Shown: positions 34,959-43,428 of the stretch, piece after piece
Position numbering within the stretch: the first letter of the stretch is position 1
How the letters are laid out: every line of letters starts with the position of its first letter
NCBI RefSeq assembly: GCF_900116495.1
Contig: NZ_FPAY01000008.1
Location: 1 to 64,000 of the forward strand
From: Arthrobacter sp. ov118
Lineage (GTDB): Bacteria > Actinomycetota > Actinomycetes > Actinomycetales > Micrococcaceae
Direction: 5' to 3'
DNA: 64,000 nucleotides
The notes under the pieces: generated by a model
What the model was told of the DNA's origin: nothing
What the model saw: only the letters and a program-made list of their open reading frames with translations
The model's database searches: none
Position numbers and translations under genes: made by a program

Positions 34959-37613
34959 TCAGGGGCGCGGGGTGCCGGAGTGAAAGGACCCAGGGTGCAG
35001 GGCGCCTGCATCAAGGAGGTCCGCGCGCCGGCCAACGCCGAGCTTGGCGAAAATCCGCGACAGGTGACCCTCCACGGTCCGTTGCGATACACAGAGGTCG
35101 GCGGCGATCTCGGCGTTAGTGGCCCCGCCGGAGACCCGTTCCAGGACTTCGGCCTCACGGGCGGTCAGCGCAGCGCCATGATCACTGTGGACCACTTCCA
35201 GTTGCGCCGACATTCCGGCCTCCACGAGGCGGTGATGAACGCGGCGCTGGACCGCGGTGAGCCTCCACCGCTCCGGGTCGTCTGCCAGGATCCGCTCCGC
35301 CTGCTGGGCCGCTTCTAGGGCCAGGAGCGCGTGCCCGCCGTTTAGCGCGTCGTCGCTGATGCCAATGAGGTCGACGGCGTCGCACGCCGAAACGGCTCTC
35401 GCGTAGGACTCGAGCAGGCGCGCCTCCGGGCCGTCCACCGCGCTGCTGCTGAGGGCCAGGGCCTCGGCGCCCGAGGTGTCACCGCTGCGGAACGCGAGCC
35501 GCCGAATTTCCGATTCAACGCCCCGCAGGCCTTCGTGCTGTGCTTGGTCAGCCAGCCGGGCCAGGGCCTCGAGTCCGCTTCGGTCGGGCCCGTCGCCGAG
35601 GTCCGCCGCGTGGCTGTACGCCTCCGCGAGCAGGCGGAGGGTTTGAGGTTCCCGGTAGACCAACTGCCGGTGCGCCAGCGAATGCTTGCTGGCCTCCCGA
35701 CGGTGTCCCACGGCAGCGGCGGCGTAGGCTGCGACGGCATGCGCGAACGGCAGCAGGCCTAGGGGGTCGGCGATGGACAGTTCCTCCACGCCGAGCCGCA
35801 CTTCAGCCAGGCTTTCGCGCATCCTGCCCTGGCGCAGCCTCGAGTAGCCCCGCATGAGGTGGAGCATGCCGCCGCTGTAGAGCAGCCGGCCGGGCTCGCG
35901 GGCCGCGTAATCGTCCAGGACCGTTCCGAGGGCGTCCCAGTCGCCGGCCCGGATCAGGTTCAGGCAGTGCCGGACCACGAGGTCTTCGTAGACAAGGGGA
36001 AGCGCCAGACTCGCGCTGCGCGCGCCGCTCCATGCTTCGCCGTCCAGACGCAACCCCGTGTGGAGCCGGCCCTGGGCAGTCAGCACTTCGGCAAGGAGGG
36101 AGAGGGCCGGGACACGGATTTCGGAATTGCCGCCGGACGTGGCGACGAGTTCGCGCAGCCCAGTTCCGGCGGCCATGAACCGGTCGTCCCATGCCTGGCT
36201 CAGGAGTTCCGCGGCCACTCCTGCCACGGCGGTCCCGTCGCGGAGCTGTTCCTCCTGTGGCAGCTGCCCGGCGTCGGCGGGCAGGTGCCGGGAAGGCGCG
36301 ACGGCCCCCAGCCGGGCCGCGAGCAGGGCGGCCAGATAGGAGGACCGTCCGGCCCGCAGCGGCTGGGCGGACTCCAGAAACGCCGAGGCGGTGTCCGGGC
36401 GCCCAAGAATGAAGTGCGAGTAGGCCAGCTGGATCCGGGCATCGGGGAGGAAGGAGGCGTCCCGGATGGCGCCCGCAGCCCGGGCCGCGGTCGCAGGATC
36501 CAGGGCTGTGTTGGCCGCGACCGCGGCCTGCAGTAGCTGAGCCGGAGGCACGTCCACGCCGCAGTCAAGGGACCAGCGCAATCTGTTCAGTGCCGAGCCG
36601 GGGACCGCCGCACGGGCCGAGGGAAGCGACAGCACGCTGGAACGCAGGGCCGAACTGCGCCCTGCGGGGACCCGGTGGCGGATGATCTCGCCGACCATCG
36701 GGCTGGCGGGCCGTACGAGCCTGTCATGGCCGGCGGAAACGGCGATGATCCCCGCCGTGTCCAGCGCGTCGACTGCTTTAGGGCCACTGATTCGCAGGAT
36801 CTGGGCCAGCGAGAGCGGCCCGGCCAGCGCCACGATCATGGCCGCGGTCTTTTCCTCCGGCGTCATGGAGCGCAGCTGCCGGTCAACGACGTCGGCGGCC
36901 GGCACCTGGGCCATGTCCGGGTTGGCGAGGAGGAACCAGACTCCGTGCCGGAAGCCCAGCGCTCCGCTGTTGCGGGCATGATGAATCAGTGACATGAGCA
37001 TGAGCGGGTTTCCGTCGGCCGCGTCATGAAAAAGGGCGCTGACCCAAGGTGAGACGTCGGCGCGCAGGACCTGTTCGCACAGCTGGTGCGTCCCGGTCCG
37101 GCTAAGCGGGCCAAGGTCGAATTTGGCAATTATGCCGTCATCCCACAGTGACAGGAATTCCTCGGGGATCATCGGTCCGGGCCGGCTGGTCGCAAGGATG
37201 CCGGCTGCGCCGGTGGCGGCGGCCTGTGCGAGCTGCCGGACGGTCCCGGGGTCCAGGCAGTGCGCATCGTCGACGACGAACAGCGGACGGTCTGCCTCGG
37301 ATTTCAGGCTGCCCGCCATCGCCTGCACGACGGCGGCATGGGAGTCGAGTTCGCCGTCGGGAAGCCGGGAAAGGTAAGGCGCCAGGGCCCCGAAGGGAAC
37401 CGCGGCCAGGGCCGGAGTGGCCGTCAGCCGAAACACGTGGCCGCGGGGCCCGAGCTCACGGACCGCGGCCTTGACGACCGCGGTCTTGCCGGTACCTGCG
37501 GCGCCGATAACGAGCGCACCTGACCCGGTGTCGTCGCGCAGGCAACGCACGAGGTCCTTCACCAGAGCCTGCCGCTCAATCAGCGGGACTCTCTCAGCCA
37601 GGCTTTCCATCAC
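34959..37613 (-). CDS. Large ATP-binding LuxR (LAL) regulator, copy 1
   Basis: 884 residues. N-terminal AAA/STAND ATPase with Walker A GAAGTGKTAVVK and Walker B LFVVDDAHCLD, a long alpha-helical TPR-like middle, and a C-terminal LuxR helix-turn-helix (LTAREAEVLERVSGGATNAE, then IAADLCVSQRTVEGHLSRIF). LAL proteins of the MalT type are ATP- and inducer-dependent activators. It follows copy 2 by 67 bases and probably shares its transcript. Inducer and targets are not visible. The cysteine in the recognition region (DLCVSQRTVE) is unusual relative to the other three copies. Confidence 0.88.
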   Translation of the reverse strand: MMESLAERVPLIERQALVKDLVRCLRDDTGSGALVIGAAGTGKTAVVKAAVRELGPRGHVFRLTATPALAAVPFGALAPYLSRLPDGELDSHAAVVQAMAGSLKSEADRPLFVVDDAHCLDPGTVRQLAQAAATGAAGILATSRPGPMIPEEFLSLWDDGIIAKFDLGPLSRTGTHQLCEQVLRADVSPWVSALFHDAADGNPLMLMSLIHHARNSGALGFRHGVWFLLANPDMAQVPAADVVDRQLRSMTPEEKTAAMIVALAGPLSLAQILRISGPKAVDALDTAGIIAVSAGHDRLVRPASPMVGEIIRHRVPAGRSSALRSSVLSLPSARAAVPGSALNRLRWSLDCGVDVPPAQLLQAAVAANTALDPATAARAAGAIRDASFLPDARIQLAYSHFILGRPDTASAFLESAQPLRAGRSSYLAALLAARLGAVAPSRHLPADAGQLPQEEQLRDGTAVAGVAAELLSQAWDDRFMAAGTGLRELVATSGGNSEIRVPALSLLAEVLTAQGRLHTGLRLDGEAWSGARSASLALPLVYEDLVVRHCLNLIRAGDWDALGTVLDDYAAREPGRLLYSGGMLHLMRGYSRLRQGRMRESLAEVRLGVEELSIADPLGLLPFAHAVAAYAAAAVGHRREASKHSLAHRQLVYREPQTLRLLAEAYSHAADLGDGPDRSGLEALARLADQAQHEGLRGVESEIRRLAFRSGDTSGAEALALSSSAVDGPEARLLESYARAVSACDAVDLIGISDDALNGGHALLALEAAQQAERILADDPERWRLTAVQRRVHHRLVEAGMSAQLEVVHSDHGAALTAREAEVLERVSGGATNAEIAADLCVSQRTVEGHLSRIFAKLGVGRRADLLDAGALHPGSFHSGTPRP

Positions 37614-37680
37614 GGGTTCTTCCTACCGCTCTCGCCTGTCCAGGAAAGCTGCCGGGACAGCCGCCCGGAGCTTGGCAGGC

Positions 37681-40443
37681 TTAGCCAAGCCGGGCGCTGT
37701 CCGCGGGAGTTGAGATGACATCTTTGAGTTCCGATCGGCTGGCGACGTGCAGTTTCGAATACACCTGGTAAAGGTGTCCCTCGACCGTACGGACCGATAC
37801 GTGCATCTGTTCGGCGATCTTCCGGTTCGACGTACCGGCAGCCGCCCGGACCGCCACTTCGCATTCCCGCGCCGTGAGAGTCGAGGTTGTCAGCGAATGC
37901 ATGCCGTTCTTGGGACTGCCGAACTTGTCATCGAGGGACTGCTGCGCTCGCTGGGCGATCCGCAATGCGATCCGGTTGCCGGCGTCGTGAGCGCAGCTGA
38001 CGGCTTTCCGCGCCGCATCCCGGGCGAAGACAGCGTTGCCGGACGCCTCAGCTTCCTTCGACGCCGCTAGCAGCCGTTCGCTGTCTGCTTCCCGCATGCC
38101 CTCGGCCAGCCGCATGCACAAACCGGCGAACGGTCCGGTCACCCGGCCGCTGAGGCTGCCCAGCTTCGGCCCCATCTGGCGGTCCCCCAGGCGGGCGGCA
38201 GCTGACAGGAACAGCAGCGCCGGGGTGTGGGCCGCGGCTTCCGTGTCGCCGTCGGACTCGACCGTGAGCGCACGGACAGATACTGCCCTTTGGCCCAGCT
38301 CGGCCTGGGCCGAGAGTTCGAAGTAGCGGGTCAGCCGCTTCACCAGCCACGCCGCAGGAGTCCGCGGCTGGGTGAGGTCTCCCAGCAGGAGGCCAGCGGT
38401 TTCCTCCTCGCCCTGCAGGGCCGCGGCATAGGCACAGGCGGCCGTGGCCAGGGCCGCCAGAGCGTCGGGGCCCTGCGCCCGGAGCTGCAACCTGCCCGCC
38501 TGAAGCTGGGACAGCGCGGCCTCGAGGCGGCCGGCGTGCAGATCCAGAACACCCTGAGCGATCTCGAACACTCCCCCGAGCCTGGTCTGCGGCTCTCCGC
38601 TGGCATATGCCTCGGCAACGTAGGCGGAAGCCTCCTTGAACTGGGCCGAGAGCAGCAACAGGAGCAAGAACCTGCCCCTGATCTCCCGGACTGCCCGGTC
38701 CGTGAGCCGCACGCTGGAGGTCGCCGCCAGGACCTGCTTGCCAAGGGCCAATGCCGGCACGACATTTCCGGTGACGGCCATGGCCTCGCAGCGCAGGCTG
38801 GCGGTCACAAGCCGCGGTTCGCTGGCCAGGTTCGATGTGTCCATGCCGTCGGTAGCTGCGAGAACATCGGCGTAGCGTCCCTGGAACGCGGCGAGCCCGG
38901 CCTCGGCCAGTCGCAGCTGCTCCCGGGCCGTCTCAACCTCAGGGCCGTGCTCGGCTGACGCTGCCAGCAGCCGTTCCGCGAGCTCCTGCAACCGTGTTCT
39001 GGGATCGCCTGCCGGGGCGGAGCTGCGTTTGTCCAGTTCCGCCCGCAGGAGCTGCAGCGCTGTCCACTCGGCCAGCGGTAGCTCCCGGCATGCTGCCTCG
39101 TCCAGTGTGTCCAGGACCCGGCGTGCGGACTCCTCGTTGTTGACCGAGATGTGGGCCTTCACGGACTCGATGGCCATCAGGACGGCGGGATCGTTCCCTT
39201 CGACTTCCTGGACGAAGCGAAGGGCGGCCGCGGGGTCGGACGAGCTGTTGGCGGTGCGGGCCGCCGCCAGGGCCAGGTCCGGGCTCACCTGCTCGCCGCA
39301 GTCCAGTGCCCAGGCCACGCCGGTGGCTTCGCCGGCTTGCAGGGCGTCTGCGTCCTGGAGCACGGCCGTGAGGCGGCGGCGGAGTTCGGCGCTGCGTCCC
39401 GGCGGCACGACGCTTGCGACGATACCGGCCGTCACCGGGTTGGAGACCCTGACCATCGGCGGATGCTCGTGCGTGACCCGGATCAGGGCGCGTTCCTGGA
39501 GCGCGTCCATGTCTTGGGGGTTGGCGATGAGCATGAGCGTCTGCAGCGGGACGGCGCCAGCGAGGGCCAGCAGTTCAAAGACGTCGCGCTGGCCGGTGCC
39601 GAGCCGGTTGAGGCGGGCCTTCACGACGTCCCGGATCTCACCGGTCAGGGCGATGGGGCCGTTGCCCAGGAACCACACGCCGTCTTGGCGGAGCACGGTA
39701 CCCAGCTTGATCTGTTCCCGGGCCAAGGAATGGAGGAACAGAGCGTTGCCTCCGCTCGCGCTCCAGAGCGCCCGGGCGGCGGTCAGGGAGAACCGGCCGC
39801 CGTATTCGTGGTTCAGCGTTGCCGCCGTCTCGGCGAAGTCGAACGGTCCCAGGTCCACCCGCCGGAGCAGGTCATCCTTCCACAGACCCATGATGTCGCC
39901 GCCAACATGTGGCATGTCCACGCACGCCGCCAGCAGCGTGACATGGGCGCCGGCGCTCAGTTGGGCCACCATCATGCTCGAGAGCTCGTCCAAGTCATGG
40001 GCATTGTCGACGAAGAGGACGATTCGCCGCCCCTCCGACTTGCTGTGGAGCAGCTGGATCAGCCCGCGCAGCACCATCAGCGGGTGCTCGAGGTGCGAGG
40101 CGTCGAGGTCGTTCAACAGGACGCTCAGTGCCCCGTAGGGAAGCTTGGAGGAAATCGAGCTGCCCCGGACCTGGACCACCAGGTACTCGTCCCCGAGCTG
40201 CTCGATGGCGCGCTGGGCGATGAAGGACTTGCCGGCCCCGTGGTCACCGACAAGCACGATGCCGCAGCCGGAACCCGACGTCAGGGTCTCGACGACTTCG
40301 GCAACTACCTGTTGCCGGGTGAAGGCTCTGTCCTTGTTCCGGCCGTAGCCGTTTCTTTGCGGCGGAAAGGTAGCTTCTGTCTGGCCGCTGCCTGCAGGCA
40401 AGCCGGCTTCTTGCTGGAACATATGAGAGACCTTCGCAATCAT
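37681..40443 (-). CDS. Large ATP-binding LuxR (LAL) regulator, copy 2
   Basis: 920 residues. Walker A GDHGAGKSFIAQRAI near residue 65, Walker B IVLFVDNAHDLDELS, helical repeat-rich centre, and a LuxR HTH at the end (LTARECEVAVRAAAGTSNRK, then IAEQMHVSVRTVEGHLYQVY). It is the first gene after a 282-base intergenic region containing an AT-rich patch and inverted repeats (40505-40528), so this gap probably holds the promoter of copies 2 and 1. Same architecture as copies 1, 3 and 4, but alignment outside the motifs is low by eye. Confidence 0.88.
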   Translation of the reverse strand: MIAKVSHMFQQEAGLPAGSGQTEATFPPQRNGYGRNKDRAFTRQQVVAEVVETLTSGSGCGIVLVGDHGAGKSFIAQRAIEQLGDEYLVVQVRGSSISSKLPYGALSVLLNDLDASHLEHPLMVLRGLIQLLHSKSEGRRIVLFVDNAHDLDELSSMMVAQLSAGAHVTLLAACVDMPHVGGDIMGLWKDDLLRRVDLGPFDFAETAATLNHEYGGRFSLTAARALWSASGGNALFLHSLAREQIKLGTVLRQDGVWFLGNGPIALTGEIRDVVKARLNRLGTGQRDVFELLALAGAVPLQTLMLIANPQDMDALQERALIRVTHEHPPMVRVSNPVTAGIVASVVPPGRSAELRRRLTAVLQDADALQAGEATGVAWALDCGEQVSPDLALAAARTANSSSDPAAALRFVQEVEGNDPAVLMAIESVKAHISVNNEESARRVLDTLDEAACRELPLAEWTALQLLRAELDKRSSAPAGDPRTRLQELAERLLAASAEHGPEVETAREQLRLAEAGLAAFQGRYADVLAATDGMDTSNLASEPRLVTASLRCEAMAVTGNVVPALALGKQVLAATSSVRLTDRAVREIRGRFLLLLLLSAQFKEASAYVAEAYASGEPQTRLGGVFEIAQGVLDLHAGRLEAALSQLQAGRLQLRAQGPDALAALATAACAYAAALQGEEETAGLLLGDLTQPRTPAAWLVKRLTRYFELSAQAELGQRAVSVRALTVESDGDTEAAAHTPALLFLSAAARLGDRQMGPKLGSLSGRVTGPFAGLCMRLAEGMREADSERLLAASKEAEASGNAVFARDAARKAVSCAHDAGNRIALRIAQRAQQSLDDKFGSPKNGMHSLTTSTLTARECEVAVRAAAGTSNRKIAEQMHVSVRTVEGHLYQVYSKLHVASRSELKDVISTPADSARLG

Positions 40444-40504
40444 GTGGGAGCGGTGATATAAACCACCGTATTGACTACGGGTTTTTTAGGTATGCGTAAG
40501 TAGT

Positions 40505-40528
40505 ACTCGATTACTTAGCGAGTAATCG
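40505..40528. promoter_or_regulatory. Nested inverted repeats upstream of LAL copy 2
   Basis: CGATTACT (40508-40515) is the reverse complement of AGTAATCG (40521-40528), with spacer TAGCG. ACTCG (40505-40509) and CGAGT (40519-40523) form an overlapping second pair. They sit about 60 bases upstream of ATG 40443 (leftward), in the most AT-rich part of the gap. A dimeric regulator operator is the simplest reading. Confidence 0.5.
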
Positions 40529-40725
40529 GCCCGTTCTACGTACCTGTACTCAGTTGGTCCCACATGGCTGAGAGTACAAAGCAAGTAGTCGCCAATCCGC
40601 ATCACGTGGCCCGGACCGTAGTCGCCCGGACCCGCGGAAAAACCGGCCTGCCGCACGACTGGTGCGGGCTTCGGGCGGCACCAAACGTGCCGAAATCTGC
40701 GATGTGGCCGTGCACGGGGCGGGAG

Positions 40726-43428
40726 CTAATGGCCGCCAATGCCGGGAAGCTGTTCGCGCCCCTTGACGTTGAGCTTGGCGTAACTGCGGTAGAGGTGGCC
40801 CTCCACGGTGCGTACTGAGACCTGGAGCTCGGCGGCAATCTGCCGATCGGTCAGGCCACGGACGGCGAGCGCCACGATGTCGCGTTCCCGTCGGGTCAGG
40901 ATGCCCAGGGAGTCATCGTTCTTGGCCGTTTCCTCGCCGGGGAGGTCGTCGGCCCGGTCCAGGCACCGCTTGCGCTGGGAGTTCGCCATTCGCTCCCTCA
41001 GGGTGTCGCCCGCGTCCCGGTAGGCGTGCGCCGCGGCGTCATAGGCAAGGGCGGCAAAGGTCCACAGTTCCGCAGCTTCACAGGTTTTCGCGGCCTCCAA
41101 GTGGTCGCCTGCGTCATCCGTGCTGATGGCCGCGGCGTAGGCGCAGATTGCAGCCGGCCTGGGGCCTTCGAGCCCGGCCCGCAGCTCCAGCAGTCTCGGA
41201 GCCGAGTCCGTGTCTCCCAGCGCTAGGCAAAGTGCCAGCGCCTCGAATTCGAGGCCGGCCGTCTCCATCTCCGGGTCCGGGCGGCCGAGCCGCTTCAGTT
41301 CCGCGATGGCGCCCGGGTAGTTGCCGAGCCGGGCCTTGCCGTAGACCACCACCATTGCGGCCAGCGAGCTCATGTACCTTGGCAACGCCCCCGGCGCCGC
41401 CTCGAAGTCGGCGAGGAAGAGTTCCGCTTTCGTCTGGGCACCCACTTCGGCGGCCGCGCTGAACGCCATGGCCGCCGTGAGGGCGAAGAGCTGCTGAGGA
41501 TCGGCCAGCCGCAGCGCCTCGAGCGCGGCGCTCAGGGTATTGAGCGCCTGGGCGGCCCTGCCCTGGTACAGGAGGATGATGCCGTGGGCCGCGTGCACTC
41601 CCCCGCCGAACGAAATCAGGCTCCGGCCGGATCCGGCGACAAAGCCCGCCAAGAGGCTTTCCGAGGTTTGCCAGTCTCCGGCCTGGACCGCAGCCGCAGC
41701 CGCACGCACCACGAGGAAGTCCGCGAGGAAATCCAACTCATAGGGAACGGCCCCGGCGCCCTCGATGGCCTGGGACATCACGGCCAGGGCACTCAGTCCC
41801 TTGCCAGCGGCCAGGAGCCGTTCCGCTTCCAGGGACAGCCGGAACGCCGCTTCGAGGTTATGCGCCACCGGCCGGGTACCGCTGTGCCCCGCCTGGGCAG
41901 AGGCCTGCGGGTACTCCCCGGCCAGGGCCAGGACCATGGCCTCCATGATTCCCAGGCGCTCCGTTATCGCGGCGATGATTGCTTCGGAGTTCTCCGGACT
42001 GGCCTTGGCGAGGCGGTCACCGGCACGCTTGAGGTCCTGTGCCCGTTGCATGATGTCTGCCGGCGTGTGGCTCAGGGCGGACATGACCGCCGCCCACAGG
42101 AGTGAGCCGGTCAGCAGGCTCGTGAGGCTCTCGCCTTCACAGAAATCGGCGTCCAGGATTTCCTGCGCAGCACCGTAGTCGGAGGCGTTGAAGAGGGTCC
42201 GCGCTATGACGGCACGTGCCGCGATCTGCTGTTCCGGATCTTTGACGAGGGCGGCGGCCTTGCGGACCAGCTCGTCCTGGTCGAGCCGGCTCGCCAGAAC
42301 GGCGGCCCGCAGCAGCTGCCGGTCCTCGACCTCCGCACCGCATTCGATCGACCAGCTCACGTGCCGCAGCAGTCCTTCGGCCGACGTCGGCTCGCTGTCC
42401 ATGTGGCGCAGCAGGCTCTGCCGAAGCTGCAGACTCCTCGCCGGGGAGATCAGGTTCCGGAGCGTGTCGCCATAGACGGTATGCCACAGCCGCAGCTCAC
42501 CGGCCGGGGAATCCGTGAGTCGGATCAGTTCGCTGTCGATCAGCGATTCGACGGCGTCCCCGCCGGCGACGGACTCGATCAGCTCTCTGGACACCGGTTC
42601 GGCCAGCGCCACCAGGTTCAAGGCCTGCCGTTCTTCCGGCGAGCGCAGCAGCAGCTGGCGCCGCACGACGTCGGTCAGCCGGTCCCCGTGGCTGTTAAGG
42701 TGCCGCGTGAACAGCCAGACACCGTTGCGCCGGAGCAGCGTCCCGTCCTTCTTGGCGTCCTCGAGGAGCCCGTTCAGGAGCATCGGGTTGCCGCCGGAGG
42801 CTTCCCACAGGATCTCGGCGACGCTCGGCAGTACCTGCGCGCCGAGTTTGCCCTCCAGCAGCTCCGTGGTCTGGGCGAGGGTCAAGGGCCGCAGATCGTG
42901 CCGTTCTGCGATGCCTTCAAACCACAGCTGCAGGAGCGGTTCGGGCAGCCCGGGCCGGGCGGCGGAGCCTACCAGGAGTTTCGCCCAGCCGGCCGCCGCA
43001 AGCTCCGCCAGGATACCCGCCGTCGCCTCGTCGAGGTCGTGGCCGTCGTCGACGATGAGCAGCAAGGGTTTCTGGGTGGCGCGCTTCTCTTCTTCCAGAT
43101 GCGACCACAGCGTCCGCAGCACCGCCAGCTGCGACGTCGCCTCCTGCACCGGCAGCCCGACAATGAAGGGACCGAGGACGCCGTAGGGCACCTTCGTCAG
43201 CGACGCGCTGCCGTGGATCCGCACGGGCGTCACTTCGGCGCCCAGCTCGGCCACCACCGCTTCGATGAGCCGGGATTTCCCCAGCCCGCTGTCGCCGATG
43301 ACGAACACCGCCACATGGCTGCCGCCTTGGAGCGCCTCAACTGCCGATATCAAATCCTCTGATCTTCCGGTCAGGGCGCCGGCGGCTGGGGCGCCGGGAG
43401 CTGCCGCCGGGACCTTAGATGAGACCAA
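40726..43428 (-). CDS. Large ATP-binding LuxR (LAL) regulator, copy 3
   Basis: 900 residues if started at TTG 43428. The frame remains open further upstream (to 43551), but that part lies in another frame of copy 4 and carries no family sequence; GTG 43437 is an alternative. Walker A GDSGLGKSRLIEAV, Walker B LLLIVDDGHDLDEAT and the terminal LuxR HTH (LTRRERDIVALAVRGLTDRQ, IAAELQVSVRTVEGHLYRSY) are clear. The start overlaps the end of copy 4 by about 14 bases, so these two are translationally coupled. The last residues (LPGIGGH) stop soon after the HTH. Confidence 0.86.
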   Translation of the reverse strand: MVSSKVPAAAPGAPAAGALTGRSEDLISAVEALQGGSHVAVFVIGDSGLGKSRLIEAVVAELGAEVTPVRIHGSASLTKVPYGVLGPFIVGLPVQEATSQLAVLRTLWSHLEEEKRATQKPLLLIVDDGHDLDEATAGILAELAAAGWAKLLVGSAARPGLPEPLLQLWFEGIAERHDLRPLTLAQTTELLEGKLGAQVLPSVAEILWEASGGNPMLLNGLLEDAKKDGTLLRRNGVWLFTRHLNSHGDRLTDVVRRQLLLRSPEERQALNLVALAEPVSRELIESVAGGDAVESLIDSELIRLTDSPAGELRLWHTVYGDTLRNLISPARSLQLRQSLLRHMDSEPTSAEGLLRHVSWSIECGAEVEDRQLLRAAVLASRLDQDELVRKAAALVKDPEQQIAARAVIARTLFNASDYGAAQEILDADFCEGESLTSLLTGSLLWAAVMSALSHTPADIMQRAQDLKRAGDRLAKASPENSEAIIAAITERLGIMEAMVLALAGEYPQASAQAGHSGTRPVAHNLEAAFRLSLEAERLLAAGKGLSALAVMSQAIEGAGAVPYELDFLADFLVVRAAAAAVQAGDWQTSESLLAGFVAGSGRSLISFGGGVHAAHGIILLYQGRAAQALNTLSAALEALRLADPQQLFALTAAMAFSAAAEVGAQTKAELFLADFEAAPGALPRYMSSLAAMVVVYGKARLGNYPGAIAELKRLGRPDPEMETAGLEFEALALCLALGDTDSAPRLLELRAGLEGPRPAAICAYAAAISTDDAGDHLEAAKTCEAAELWTFAALAYDAAAHAYRDAGDTLRERMANSQRKRCLDRADDLPGEETAKNDDSLGILTRRERDIVALAVRGLTDRQIAAELQVSVRTVEGHLYRSYAKLNVKGREQLPGIGGH

